From positions 5,084,001-5,148,000 of the forward strand of contig CM065318.1 in NCBI GenBank assembly GCA_033032175.1: a stretch of DNA of 64,000 bases, given 5' to 3'. A program made the translations under genes and the position numbers. The DNA is from Saturnia japonica (lineage: Eukaryota; Arthropoda; Insecta; Lepidoptera; Saturniidae). This document shows, one piece after another, positions 1 through 12,009 of the stretch (the stretch's first letter is position 1; each line of letters begins with the position of its first letter). The notes below the pieces were generated by a model, which was not told the DNA's origin, ran no database searches, and saw only the letters and a program-made list of their open reading frames with translations.

Positions 1-186
1 TCAACTTGAGTGGGTGGTAGCTAGCCAGGCGGGCTTTCGAAAAAGCCCTAACACGACGCTGTGGTTTCATCACGATGTTTTCCTTCACCGAAAGCTTAAT
101 CTCATTGCAGGGATTCGAACTCACGTCGATCGACATGGAGTCCGTACACGCTATCAACTGAGCCATCACTGCTACATAGCGTGTAC
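1..186 (-). repeat. tRNA-derived SINE, family A (truncated by window edge)
   Basis: Read on the minus strand, a tRNA-like head shows an A-box-like GGCTCAGTTGATAGCG and a B-box GAGTTCGAATCCC. It is followed by a family-specific body containing GTGATGAAACCACAG and CCTGGCTAGCTACC. Related copies lie at about 23238-23499, 29121-29285, 29815-29992 and 30205-30432, some on the opposite strand. The open frame here is a by-product of the repeat, not a gene. The Pol III boxes are read directly; the SINE assignment follows from them and from the A-tail on the 23238 copy. Confidence 0.65.
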
Positions 187-642
187 TAGTTTCTATGAAT
201 AATAACACACCAAGTTTGCGATAGAGTAAATAAAATTGCTGAAATAATATGTTTCTTGTATGGAGTTAAATTTTACTTTTAGTTTTGGTTTTTTTTTTTT
301 TCATCTGACATATTTTTATTTTTATTTTAATAGATAAGAAAATGGAACCTTAAAAAAAGTTAAAAAAAACATGGATTTAAAATAATAAAAAAGTCGTTTA
401 TACATTTTATCACTTTATAAAAATAGAAAACAAATGCTAACAGTAATCCGGTTGAAATAACGACTGTAATAATCGTAAGTATGTGTAACTGCCATAAATC
501 TTATGCAGTTTGAATTGAAACTAGCGAAAGTTGTTTTTTTTTCATCTATTATGCTAATTAACTAACAATAAAACGCGAAAAATAACGCCTTAAAATACGT
601 TAACTTTCGTTAATATTTAATCCAATTGTTGTTTTATTGAAA

Positions 643-930
643 CTAGCGGTGTGCCTGCGGCTCCTCGCGCGTTTATTACTACGCAGTAGTTATTTACATC
701 CCGTAATTTTATTTTCACTAATATTGTTGACAAATCATATGCCATATCAATTTCGGAATGATATGTATTTCCCGTGTACAATTTTCATCAAAATCAGTTG
801 AAAAATATTATTTTATTCTACAATTTGTAATGTATTATTCATGATTCTTATTCCCGTCTACAAAATTTGATCAAAATCGGTTGAGAATTGATGAAAATAT
901 TTTTTTTACTTATTTTGTTTTACGATTTCA
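643..930 (-). mobile_element. Non-autonomous Helitron-like element, family 2
   Basis: On the minus strand the element ends with a GC-rich stretch, then CTAG followed by T at 643-646, the usual 3' end of Helitrons. The body carries motifs such as CAACCGATTTTGATCAAAT that recur at about 19690-20083 and 28690-29057. The 5' end is not clear, so the right boundary is approximate. Confidence 0.5.
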
Positions 931-2942
931 AGTAGTAATATACCAACCCGCACTTTAAAAGCTATTTATAGTTCCCATGTCTTAGATAAAAAGGAATGTC
1001 GAATAACATTTCAAGATACCCAAGTCAGTTTTTCCAGCACGTGATACGTTTAGCAGAACATAAAAACCAAGAAATAGTGAGAGACGGGTTGTAGAGCAAT
1101 TGGCATCGTTTTTTGCAATCTTCCAGCGTATACCTAGCGAAACTACCCAGTAGCTTTCGACGTATTAGGTTTATAAGTCAAGTGTAAACAAATTGACTAT
1201 TTTCCATTATTACTGAACTTTATTTAGCCTCTGTATAAAGTACCTTCTTTTCATTTAGTTTGGGAAAATAATGCCAAATTCAAATTTTGAATAGTTACAG
1301 GCAAAGTAAGTTAATCTTCTCCTGAGTTAGTGATATTTACCTTCTTCCTGTACGAATTCTGAAACAAACAAAATCAAATTTATTATAATTACAATTTTAA
1401 AGTAATCTATTATGATTGAAAAAGAATTATCGGATTACAAAATATCGAATATTTCCTTTAAAATTACTTCAACTTCTTCAACTCATCATTGCGCGTGGCC
1501 TTATGTGTGGGTGAGCTAATAAACATGCAGTTTTTAATTGTTTAACAGTGACGCCGTGACGCGCTAGTCGTCTTTCGATCAACACGTGATCTTATCGCTT
1601 TGTTCTACGGGTACAGTAGGTAATAAAAAAGTCTTGTTCGTCACGGATAAAATGTTTCACCTAACCAGTAGTTCTGCTTTATAATGCGTCGTATCACAAT
1701 GATCGAAATATAAAAACACTAGATTCTAATTTAGAAAAGATAAATATTCAGCAATGGGTAACAGAAAAAATGCACAGCAATACGGTATAAAAATTCTTCG
1801 TCTACCACGTACCATGTCTTATCTTAAAGACTATAGAAAATATTTGAGAAATTGAAAAATCAATATGCAAAAAGCAATATGCTTTACATAATAACATTGA
1901 ACAAAACGTGACGAAATTAATGGGAAGTTCATTATTTGGTGTTTCTTGTGGTAGTGATACGGAATAATATGCTTAATAAACATGCATTTACCTAATTGAG
2001 CTGTTGATTTATTTTATTTTTGAACAAATAAGATGTAAAATTTTTCGACATAATATAAGTAAAATAACTAATAGAATTCTCTTGTGTACTTGCCTGTACC
2101 CCTTGACACGTAGTCATTGTATCTATACACGCTTTACACACACATAGGGCCGCACGCACAAATGAGTTAAACTGTCTAGATTAGTTTTAATTTTGGAGCA
2201 TAAGTTTGGCTAATGCATTGAGTTTACCAAAATATTAACCTAGTTTTGTTTTAGAATCTTAGGTGAGTAAGTGATAGTGCGTACTGCGGAACGGCGAGTT
2301 GCGATGCATTTTTAAAACCTCAACGAAATATTATTATATTAAATTTGGTACGCCCTCTTTGTTATAATATATATTAGTTTTATCGATCGTATCGCAACCT
2401 TCGCAGGAGAAGCACGAAACTACGAAACCAAACTCCGCATTTGCGTTTAATTATCATTAAATGCAAAAAAGACAAACAATATTGTTAATATCACTGATTA
2501 ATGTCAAAAGGTTTTTTTATACATTAAAGAACCACTCGCGTATGTATCCAAAAAATTATATGTTTACTTCAGTATGAGCATAAAACAATTTGATATTAAT
2601 AAGTTGTCAATAAATTGACATCTTCGTTGACGTCAACGATTTTCTGCATCAAGGATCGAGCACTATTGCGGCAATTTGCAGCATTTTCCCCTAATACACA
2701 GGGTTTCATTTGAGCTCGTGGGATGCTAAATTTCCGTACAGCGTCGCACTGCAACAAAACTGAATCAATCTACTGAATTAAATGTGTGCGAATTTCATTT
2801 TCATATAATTCCATAGTTTAAAGATTTTGCGAAAAAAATGCATACGGAAATATACCACATTGCGCGCCAGCTCTTACTGGACATCCAAAGCGTAGGCATT
2901 AAAATTATATAATTAATATATATTTTTAATACTACAAAAGTA
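931..2942. other. Gene-free AT-rich stretch
   Basis: No convincing exon, RNA gene or complete repeat was recognised on either strand. Further exons of the minus-strand dynein-like gene could lie here or left of the window, but no stretch shows coding signal with plausible splice sites that I could follow. Confidence 0.4.
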
Positions 2943-3180
2943 GCAAACAAGCCACCCGTTGGTTAGCGGCTACCATAGTTTATGGACGCTGGTAATACCA
3001 TAAGTACCATTAGCGCGTTGCCGACTTTAAGCCCCCTGCCTAAAGTACCTCTGGAAATCCTACTCACCGCTGGAACACACAAGGTCATTTGACGGCGATC
3101 TTCTGCAGAGTGGAGGAATTCCACCAGTCGGGTTGCCCCAAGTAGAAAGAAATTTCTCTGTGGCCTACCTCTCTTATATC
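2943..3180 (+). repeat. Interspersed repeat family C copy
   Basis: A roughly 240-bp repeat with recognisable segments: GTTAGCGGCTACCATAG, TTTATGGACGC, GCGTTGCCGACTTTAAG and CTGCAGAGTGGAGGAATTCC. Similar copies are at 3715-3985, about 26058-26312 and about 46775-46945, with a short fragment near 54722-54770. The family has no open frame and no visible tRNA head. Its class is not determined; it could be a LINE 3' end or a non-autonomous element. Confidence 0.6.
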
Positions 3181-3250
3181 TATTACTGTTTCATATTTTG
3201 TGGAAAAGTTATAGATATATAAAAGTTATATATATATTCACGATTATTAC

Positions 3251-3445
3251 TTTTCATACTCTTCATGCTCTTCATACTTTTCATACTCTTCATGCTCTTC
3301 ATGCTTTTCATACTCTTCATGCTTTTTTTCCCTTTCATTTCCTCTTCTTCTTCTTCTTCAGGAGGAGGGGGAGGCACTATTTTTGCTTTCTTGCCTTTTC
3401 TCTTTTTAGTTGGTGGAGGCGGTGGGGGAGGGGGAGGTATCAATC
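3251..3445 (-). CDS. Dynein-heavy-chain-like gene, exon 3 (low-complexity exon)
   Basis: The predicted exon starts after acceptor TTTTACGTTCCAG at 3446 and ends at donor GTAATA beginning at 3250. The two exon bases before TTG complete a Gly codon left open by the exon at 4066-4309, so the join reads K-Y-S-G-L-I-P. The peptide is then a run of nine Pro, a basic KKRKGKKAK block, five Pro, seven Glu, and eight Met-Lys-Ser repeats coded by a 9-bp microsatellite. Proline/lysine-rich N-terminal linkers do occur in ciliary proteins. Phase agreement supports the exon; its composition alone would not. The reverse-strand open frames over it are shadows of the repeat. The gene continues leftwards. Confidence 0.5.
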
Positions 3446-3714
3446 CTGGAACGTAAAATAAATTGTTATATATATTTATCAATTCAACATGCGAATAATT
3501 TTTTTAAATCAATTTTTCATTTAATGTATGTTTCAATAGCATCCAAAGCTTTAAGATTAATTATAGTCTCCGAAAATCTCTTATGAAGTTAATAAAATTG
3601 TATGGAAGCTGTATTTCTTATTAATTATCCAAATATGCACTCCCATTCGCGTTTTTATTTTGCACAATGAACAAAGAACAAAATATCATTAATTTTTGTA
3701 CAACTAAGCTGGCA

Positions 3715-3985
3715 AGCAAGCATACGGCCTGTATGATGGTAAGCGGCTACCGTAGCCTATGGACGCTTGTAATACCATAGGTATCACAAGTACGTTGCCG
3801 ACCTTGATCCCCATAACTCATCGAGCGCTAGAAATCCTCACTCCTCACTCATCGTAGGAGCATAACGTAAGGATATTTGGCTGCGGTCTTCTGTCGGGTG
3901 GAAGTATTCTACCAGTCGAACTGCCCAAGTACAGAGGTATCTCCAAAGAAATTTCGTGGTGTACCTCTCTTTAAACCTTTCCCTT
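3715..3985 (+). repeat. Interspersed repeat family C copy
   Basis: The best-preserved copy of the family also seen at 2943-3180. It begins with GCAAGCAAGCATACGGCCTG and continues with GGTAAGCGGCTACCGTAGCC, GTACGTTGCCGACC and TACCAGTCGAACTGCCC. It lies in the intron between the second and third exons of the dynein-like gene. Confidence 0.65.
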
Positions 3986-4065
3986 CCTCATGAAACTATT
4001 GAAGTATAGTTATTTTCATTTGTCTGAACTAAAAAAACTTTGTTAATAAGTACTGGTAGCAAAAC

Positions 4066-4309
4066 CACTGTATTTTAATACTATTGTCTTTTTAAGTAAC
4101 TTACTCCATTCAGTAAATTCCTTGTCCTCATGTATGAGCTTATCAACAATTATTTTGGCTACGTAAAATGTTCTTTTATCCAGCGACAGTTCATTGGGTT
4201 TTAGTGGAGAAGTAATTAATGCTCTTAACTTCTCTTTAGTATCACCTTCTTCAAGCATGTTATAAAATAATTCGTCATCGTCCATACCAATGAAGGAGAG
4301 TAGGCGTTG
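4066..4309 (-). CDS. Dynein-heavy-chain-like gene, exon 2
   Basis: The exon lies between acceptor ATTATTTTAG (ends 4310) and a GT donor at 4065. Reading starts in phase 0 with QRLLSFIGMDDDELFYNMLE, directly continuing the exon at 6162-6257. It carries a predicted helical segment containing DKRTFYVAKIIVDKLIHEDK and ends KKTIVLKYS plus one base. The combined start (DPRVLWFKQRL followed by an acidic helix) resembles the extreme N-termini of axonemal dynein heavy chains, but I recognise this only as a resemblance. No AAA or motor domain lies in the window, so the family is an inference. Confidence 0.55.
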
Positions 4310-4667
4310 CTAAAATAATTCAGTAAATTATATTATAAGACTTACTATAACCAAATATCATGTGAAAGAGTCATGATGGTCGAGTAGTTTAAAACGTTGG
4401 AATATCAATTCAATATCCGCAGGTATGACATGTCCGACATGTAACAATGAGTTTTTCGGAATTCGCGAAAATTTACAAATTTAAATTGGTAACACTATCG
4501 AACTGTTTCATTTTCGTGAGCTTATAAACTAACTGGATTGGTTAGATTAAGTTGAAACTAAAACCATAATAACAAGAAAACAAATTAGGCACCCGTTTAA
4601 ATTCACATTTTTGAAATCCTAATACCATGATTTTGCTTGCGAACAGTCTTGTTGTTTATAAAATAAT

Positions 4668-5577
4668 GCCCAGTGTACATTATTATAGCCGAACGCACGA
4701 ATCCAGCGCTGGATCGCAACTAAAATAATGTAACCCGTCCTTGGAATGCACTAGAGCCAGTGAGAGATTAAGATCACAACAGTATACTTTTTAACCCACC
4801 GCGTCCATTTTAGTGCAACTGGAATCGTACAGACGGTGAATCCAGTGCTCTAGTACTGGCAGATACGTCATACAGTGAATAGGTATTGTTGTCTCTTTCA
4901 GATTTTTTTTATCACAACAACGGTGAAAAGTTAAAGACAAGACCAAATTTTACGGTTTGATAATTTATACAGAGAACATGACGTGTGTTTATAGAACATA
5001 ACTTCAGAATTTTATAAATCCGTTTCACTTTTTGGTCCTTATCATATCATCCATAACTTCTTGTAATCATCATTATATTAATACGTGAAGCAAAAACTTT
5101 ATACCTATTTTTAAACGTATATTGCGTGCACGGAAGACTGAGATTTGGCATGGTTAAAGTTTATATGGAAAGGAGTGCAGAAAGCTAAAATTTATTTAAT
5201 TAAATTAAGTTAAATTAAATAAATTAATACTGCGAATCCTAACCCGACCAGTGTCATTGAACTTAAACCCCCAAAATATTGACATTGTTACTTAATGAAA
5301 AGTGACAGCAAGTGATATAATATTCATTGTTTAGGTTCATACTGCAAATGTCAAACAGAAAATAGTCTATGATTAAAAAGTCGCTGGTCGAATTTCGATC
5401 ATTGGGCGACCGCTAGTAATAACAATTAAGCATACTTAACATATTTTAACTGTCTTCTTTTTAAAGTCATTGTCAATGTAGTGTCGACACTTTTAACGGC
5501 TTCTAAATGATTTAAACAAACGCCATTCCAGTCCAGCGCTAGATTAGATCACTGGAGTGGAATAATGTGAACCGGGC
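4668..5577. mobile_element. Inverted-repeat MITE carrying a nested Helitron
   Basis: The two ends are imperfect terminal inverted repeats: left GCCCAGTGTACATTATT, right (reverse-complemented) GCCCGGTTCACATTATT. Both are followed by a block containing CCAGCGCTGGA or a close variant. The element is flanked by ATAAT at 4663-4667 and 5578-5582, a candidate 5-bp target duplication. Without the nested Helitron (5070-5416) it is about 563 bp. It has no coding capacity. The superfamily is not determined. Confidence 0.5.
5070..5416 (+). mobile_element. Non-autonomous Helitron, family 1 (complete copy)
   Basis: It begins TCATTATATTAATACGTGAA and ends GGGCGACCGCTAG, inserted between A (5069) and T (5417). 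A short stem GGTCG/CGACC precedes the CTAG. Sister copies are at 14537-14891 (minus), 21387-21755 (plus), about 31338-31836 (minus) and 34895-35165 (plus), with a fragment near 54258 (minus). The 5'-TC, 3'-CTAG, A/T insertion and absence of target duplication are the accepted Helitron signature. No Rep/helicase gene is present. Confidence 0.7.
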
Positions 5578-5609
5578 ATAATGGTTCGTACAATAAAGTT
5601 AATGTCAAA

Positions 5610-6060
5610 CAAAGAACGATTTCGCTTCGCTTTCGTATTTCTGTGTGACTAGATTCAAGTGACTCCATAGGTAGGTTACATTACAAATTAAAATCGCCTC
5701 ACCACGCGTTCGCTTCGCTTTGGCGCCATCTCCACGAGCAATTATATCGCCACGAGTCCGCCAAATTGCTCTGTGTCCAAAACAAGTTGTTTTGTTGATA
5801 AGAGCTTAATTTGGTGACAGGTAAGAGCGAAATCAGAAGTTTCAATAGTTCTGTTTAGCAACAAGTAGATCGCATCTCGCGGCGGGCGCGCAGCCAGTCG
5901 AAGGCGTTTTGCTAGTCAATGTTACTAGTTGCATCGCCGCAAATGTACCTATCGCCGTGTGCAGACAGGTTCATTGAGTTGATAAGAATGAAGTGGCATG
6001 AGGATAATATCGCCGCCTGTCGGTATCGTTCTCTGTTTGACATTGTTTAGCTTTATCCGG
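5610..6060. other. GC- and CpG-richer intronic segment
   Basis: This part of intron 1 of the dynein-like gene is visibly richer in CpG than its surroundings (CGCCTCACCACGCGTTCGC, CATCTCGCGGCGGGCGCGC). No open frame or RNA gene was recognised. It could be a degraded transposon or a regulatory segment; the sequence does not decide. Confidence 0.3.
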
Positions 6061-6161
6061 TGGCGTATAAAATTCTTGTTATTATAAATTTATGGAATTG
6101 ATATACAAGTACATGATAGACGTGGTTTGGCAAAAAGCTTTATATATTAATATGTACATAC

Positions 6162-6257
6162 CTTAAACCATAATACTCGAGGATCAGTATAAAAGTTCAA
6201 ATCGACTTCAGTATCTTCACCCGCCATTAAAACATCGTGTTCCGAAAATCCAGACAT
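6162..6257 (-). CDS. Dynein-heavy-chain-like gene, exon 1 with start codon
   Basis: ATG at 6257 opens 32 codons: MSGFSEHDVLMAGEDTEVDF, then NFYTDPRVLWFK, ending at a consensus donor AAG/GTATGT (6162/6161). The phase-0 end fits the start of the exon at 4309. It has an acidic head followed by an aromatic/basic D-P-R-V-x-W-F stretch of the kind seen at the start of some axonemal dynein heavy chains (tentative). The exon is too short to appear as a long ORF. The spliced peptide from the three exons is about 178 residues and incomplete at its C-terminal end. Confidence 0.55.
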
Positions 6258-6711
6258 TTTTTTGAAATCGATGAATTACTGTGGTATATAAATATCTGTT
6301 AAATACACATTTATTAATTGAGCTTTTGTAAATAGAAAATTATTCAGATATAGTAAAAAACAATATTGTATACTCACGTTATCCCTTCAAATGTTTGACT
6401 TACCTTTGATTATCGTAACTTTTAAGTTCAAAGGAGATTGGCAGTAGGTTTTATAAAAAAATTCCAATAGAGAGTGCGGTTCGCAAGCAATTGACACAAA
6501 CAAAATGCTACAAACTGAAATCATGTTTGTTACTATAGCAACTAAAATTGATTAGCTAAAAATGGTTTGAATACATTTTGAATTCAAACGAAAAAGGTTT
6601 TAATGTCGATATATTACGTTCGCATTGAAACTCGGAATGTTGTTAGAAGTACATGGTGTTTTAGGCGGAATCTCAAACCGTCATGTGATGATTAACCCTA
6701 CACTGTGTAAT

Positions 6712-6925
6712 GCAAGTGGCATTTTGCATAATAAAGCTTGGTTATTGTGCATAAGTGAAATGGATTGGAAGTAATAAGATGGACAATGAATTCTAAAATG
6801 CCACAAAAACTCTCCAGTAAGTTCTAACAAGGGAGACACAACCTCACAATCACACAACAAATCACTCTATATTCACTTCATAATTACTATAATGGTCTTC
6901 AATAAAGAGGACCAGTTGCCAAGTT
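6712..6925 (+). repeat. Interspersed repeat family D copy
   Basis: The copy runs from GTGGCATTTTGCATAATAAA through AAGTTCTAACAAGGGAG to ATGGTCTTCAATAAAGAGGA. Related copies are at about 19262-19452 and 54418-54610, all on the plus strand. There is no open frame and no clear Pol III boxes. The class is unknown; a SINE or old retrotransposed sequence is possible. Confidence 0.5.
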
Positions 6926-6966
6926 AGAAATAAAAAGATGTAGAAAATGTTATACATCTAAACAAA

Positions 6967-7185
6967 TCTATATTAAATATTATAAAGCTGAAGAGTTTGT
7001 TTGTTTGGTTGAACGCGCTAATTTCACGAACTACTGGTTCTCATGGAAAAAATATTTTAGTGTTGGATAGCCCATTTATCGAGGAAGGCTATATAACATC
7101 ACGTTACGACCAATAGAAGCGGAGCATTAATGAAAAATGTTGCAAAAACGGGGAATATTTATTCCTTGTCTAACGGGTCAACTAG
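6967..7185 (+). mobile_element. Short non-autonomous Helitron, family 3
   Basis: It starts TCTATATTAAATATTATAAA after an A and ends AACGGGTCAACTAG before a T: 219 bp. The start GAAGAGTTTGTTTGTTTGG and the AGGAAGGCTATATAACATCA block resemble the element ending at 22866. Confidence 0.55.
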
Positions 7186-7189
7186 TAAT

Positions 7190-8405
7190 ATAATAAAGCG
7201 GAAATGTTTTTTTGTTTGTCGAAATCGAATTCGAAAAATTCTTTTTGTATATGATAACCAGATTCCCGAGAATTAGTATATACTATGTTTTGTAATATTA
7301 TGCTACAACTCTCAGCTAGCCTTAAAAATTGTTTTCTGTTTAGTAATTCGGGAGTGGAAGCCCTTCTGAATTGCTTTATTCGCGTGCGCTGGCGTAATGG
7401 TTAATGATACGTAAATACAATGTTCTACAAGATTGTTGGCCCTTAATATACATAACAAAAGTCTGCTATAGCATATGTCTATCTCTTATACATAAGCCAC
7501 AATAAGGTATTATATTATCACACAATCACAGTTATACACAATCAATCAATTATTAAATGCAATTGTTGTGAAAGAAAGACGATTTTTGACACACTGTAAT
7601 AATATAAATAATTATTATGCTCTATTAAGAAAAGGTTTTCACACCAAAAATCTTAAATGTTAGTTAAAGTATTAAAGTAGGTATAGGTATGTATGCTTAG
7701 ATTAATGATAAGCCTCCGCTGTGGTTGAAGTTCAGCGTAGATCAATCATTATGTATTATGGTATTTATTATGTGCTGTAATAAGTTACGAAGAATATTTT
7801 TGAAGTGAAAACTTCTGTAGCCACGTTGAGCGATTTTAGGTAATATTTATGGGTTCGCGTGACCTCGGCGTCACTGATGACCTCGACATCCTCGTGACGT
7901 ATTGCGCTTGCGTCAGACTAATTACGCGTAGTATAGCGGCCTGTGTACGTGTATACTCATATATACTCTAATACATTGTATGTACTCGACTGTATCATGT
8001 AGATTGAATTTGATTTGGATGGGCAAAATCTTGTGAATTCGCGTTACCGACATGCTCTGCAATAATTCAGACTATAATTGGTTTAAAAATTCAAAATTGA
8101 GTATTCACTTCTGTCGGCAGTACTTATGGCTGCACCTGTTTTTTTTTTTCAATTACATAAATAAGTTGTTATAAAATTATGAATTTATTTATGAAATTAG
8201 TAAAATGATAATAAAATAAGTACTGTGGAAATAAAATATGGGTGTATTCCTTAAAAAAAAAATTAATGTATGTTTAATATATTTTTATAAGTACTCAACT
8301 TACTTTAGTTATTTACAAATACAGTATGCACATTACTGAAATTAACAATTTTGGGTACGCTATTCCCTAAATAACACAAATATTTTTTTGAAATTTAGTA
8401 CTTAT
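7190..8405. other. Gene-free stretch 3' of the CPAP1 gene
   Basis: This holds the presumed 3' UTR of the minus-strand CPAP1 gene. A minus-strand AATAAA lies at 8184-8189 and is a possible poly(A) signal. A CpG-richer patch is at 7855-7930. A copy of the GAAGTGAAAACTTCT repeat starts near 7793. No other gene was seen. Confidence 0.4.
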
Positions 8406-8406
8406 C

Positions 8407-11400
8407 CTAAAATAAAAATTGGCGCGCAGGCCTTGTTTTCGGATAGCCATTTTCATTGTTACCGTTTAAATCTTCTAATCTAGAATTAAAGTTATTTTGA
8501 ACAGTCTCTTGTCGCGGACTTAAACTACCGATGGATTCTTGAGGTGCAAAGTATGAAGACGGTCCGCTATATAATGCATTTAAATTAGTGGAACCATCAG
8601 TTTGTTTAGCTGATCTTGAGTGATCTATAGAGTAGTCTACATTAGTTGTCATAATAGGTCCAGCTTGACTGTTGTCTTGAAAATTGGAATTAACAATATC
8701 CCTGGGTGCACCAAATTCGTCTATTCTAAAAGCATTTAATATTTGTTCTTTATCTTTTTCATTATCCAGTTGGTAACCAACTGAAGGTATGAATTGTAAT
8801 GTTAATGCATTAGGGAAATTGTTTTGCCTAGGTTTATTGTTCTGTTTTTCTATTACGTTCGAATGTGTAAATCTATTTCCAGCGATTCCTGTATTATCTA
8901 ACTTTGTTGTAAAGAAGTAAGATTTATTATTTTCGTACGTTACTAATTTATTATTTTCAAGTGGATGTGGTATAGTTCCTACTATTTTGTCAAGCAATTG
9001 TGCTGATATCCCATTATCGCTGTTCAATAAGTTAGTTACAGTTTCTTGGTTGAGTGAATTTGACTCGTTAGAGGGTTCTAACTGTATTTTAGCTGGCGTG
9101 AATGGTAAAGTTTGAGATTGGACTATTTCGAACGATGGCTGTTTATTCATTAAGTTTGCAGCATTATTTTGATTTTGAGAGAAAAAAATTGAACTCGGTG
9201 TACTTTTGTTTGGTATATTGGTAGATTGGATAAAATTTGTTGGATAATTAGTGCTCGGTTCAATGAGATTAGCTAGAATATTATTTTGTTGTGTACTGCT
9301 TGGTTGTGTGAGATCAGACGAGAGAGGTCTGTTGTAAATTTGATTTGTTACGTCTGGTACCGAGTATTGGTATAGTTGACCGCTGTATATTTGATTGGGG
9401 CTGTTAGCTAAAAGGTTTGCATTTATATCATTGTTTCTCAATTGATATGGACTCATTGTATTATAATAATTTTCTTGTGTTTGTCGTTGGGGTGGTGCAT
9501 AATTATTTTGTAGTTGTTGTGACTGTTGTAGCAATACTTGCTGTGAGGCTGCTTGTCCATTTCTCATGTATTGTATATTACTGTTGTGTTGATTATCTTG
9601 CGTAATGCTTGATGTTTGAATTGTTGCAGCAATATTAGCATTCCTGTTATTATTATTCCCCGAGTATTGTGAGGTTGTCAGGTGTGATATCTTATTTGTA
9701 ATTTGTGATAACTCTTCGTTATTTATGTTTTGGAATTGTGTTGGTGCAGATGTCGATGATAAAACATCCTGTTGAGCTATGTTAGTATATTCTTTTGCTG
9801 CATTTATGGAGTCAGCAAGTAGTGAAAATACCAAAGCCTGTGAATTAGAAATGTTTGTATTTTTACTTTCAACTAATTTACCTAACGGTATGAAATTTGA
9901 ATTCGTAGTTACCAGATTGTTACTTAATACCAAATAATTACTATTATCTGTATTTAAGATTTCTAATTTATCATAATCTCGATCATTGCTATTTTTAAAC
10001 AAATGTGCAGCTAGTTTTTCAGGTATGGTTATTCTCAATGACACTGTTCTTTCAATAGTATTTGCCGGAGGTAGTAGTGATTCTTTGAAGTATGGTAATT
10101 CAGATAATTTATTCATATTTTGAATAGTAAACCTTTCATCAGGGGGTTCTAGTTTAGTTGAAGGTAATGCTATTGTTTGAGCACTTTTCGGATCTATTGT
10201 TGGTAATTGTGAAGTTAAGCTTTCACCACTATCAGTAACAGTATCTTTGGGGTAATTTTCATGATTAATTACAGAGTTAGACTTTTGATCATATTGATCA
10301 AATTCAAGTGGAGAAGCTGTTTTTAGAATATTATTTGTATCTTTAACTATACTATTTACAGATTTATCAATTTTATCTTTTGTCAAAATATCTGCAAAAA
10401 TGAAGTTGGATATAGAGCCAACAGTAAAAGCTGGTGCAGGAGAAGTACTTATAGCACTGAATTGATTACTGGAATAATATACTGGAGGTTGAATTATAGG
10501 GGATAAATATTGTCTAGATGAAACCGTATTTTGTGGAGGTAAATACATACGAGATGATGGTTTCGGAGAAGTGGAATCTAAATATAATTGGGATGTCTGA
10601 GTTGGTGAATTTACTTTTGGTAAGATACCTAAACGATCTGAGAATATTGGACGTGGTTTAAGTTTAGGAATAGGCGTTGAGCTCGGAGTGGGTGTTGGAG
10701 AAAGAGGCAAATTTAATTCAGTGAAATCACTGTTTGTGGTGATAATTTGTTTTGCAGAAACTGTCGGTCTATAATAAGTATATGGAGTGGGACTTGGCTT
10801 GGAAATTATTCTTTCAGTATGTGACTGTGTCGTTGGTTTTTCATAAGCATATGGGGTGGTTTCATTCATAAACTTTTCATTAGGTGGTTCATAAATACTA
10901 TCGTAGGTGTATGAAGATGGACTGGCTATTAAGTTTACGGACCTCGTCGGTTTAATAATCCACGTTTTAACAGTTATTCTAGACTTGGGTTTACCAGGCT
11001 GTGGATTTTCTATTATTCTACTGTAAGCAAGAGTTTTAGTGGTGATAGTTGGAGATATACCATTCAATTTACTCACCACATTCTGTTTGACTTCATTTTG
11101 AATTTCTTCTGCTAATTCATAGGGAGATTGTGTAAATGATGTTTTGTTAGCATTTGGTCGTTTTCCTTGATTGGCGCCGTAGTTTTGTTCAGTTAGTTTC
11201 ACTGTGTCTTTAATTGGCAACGATTGTTTAGAAACCGCATATTGACTCTTTTGACTGTTAATTTGCCCTCTATTATTGTTTTGCAGATTGTTTGTGTGGA
11301 TATTAACAGAGTTATTAGGATTTGTCAATCTTTGAGATTTATGTGTGTTTCTTTGATTGGCGTTTTGCTTAAAAATGTGTGTTTTTATATTGTTATTTAT

Positions 11401-12008
11401 AAATTGCCGTGTATGTCCATTGGAAACCGTCTTTCCGGTTAGTAAATTTTGTGACTGTAATCTGTTACTTTGAGTTTTTTGGCCATTTAATTGTTGTTTC
11501 TGAAATAGTTCTGTATTTCTAAATGTAGTTGGTCGTATACTCGTATATTTAGGCTCTGGTGTTGAGCCTGAAAAAGTTGTATCACTCTTGATATAATTAT
11601 GGATCAGACTTTGTTTTGGAACAAAAATCATGTTAGGAGCCCTTTCAGGTCCTGCAAACAACGCTCCATTTGGGAAAAGTTGTCCGGCTGGAGGCTTATA
11701 ATCTTGCATTACAATATAGTTACTGTTCATCGCTGTTTTATCATATGGATTCCGCATAGGATGTGTCAGCATTTTTTTAATATCTTTCATAAGCTGAGGT
11801 CCTAATTTGAGGTTTTCAAATTGTTCGTTTTTATTTCTAACATACTGTTCAGTATTTTCACAGTTCACGTTCATCCACCAATCACATACAAAAACTGCTT
11901 GATTGAATAAAGTTCCATTTGGACACAGAAATGACTGGAAACCATACGTAGATCCGACCGTGCATACTCTGAACACTTGGCAGTTTGTTTCTATGTCAGC
12001 GTAATAGC
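8407..12008 (-). CDS. CPAP1-type cuticular protein, terminal exon
   Basis: The acceptor TATTTCAG ends at 12009, so the exon enters as GC TAT TAC GCT GAC and completes the Gly codon left by the exon at 12971-13141. It carries the rest of a peritrophin-A (ChtBD2) domain. Counting the first Cys from the upstream exon, the six-Cys spacing is C-14-C-5-C-12-C-12-C-7-C. About 1,100 residues follow that are rich in Asn, Gln, Ser, Thr and Pro, with scattered TPTPS/SPTPY runs and a more ordered segment near 10000-10060. The C-terminus is RPARQFLF. One ChtBD2 plus a long disordered tail is the layout of insect CPAP1 proteins, secreted chitin-binding proteins of cuticle. Total length is about 1,255 residues plus an unseen signal-peptide exon, long for the family. 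The conventional ATG is further upstream. Confidence 0.88.
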
Positions 12009-12009
12009 C

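Noticed and set aside
3198..3461. Plus-strand open frames antisense to the proline-rich exon
   Set aside because: They arise from the triplet microsatellites and lack splice or homology support; the minus-strand reading fits exon phases.
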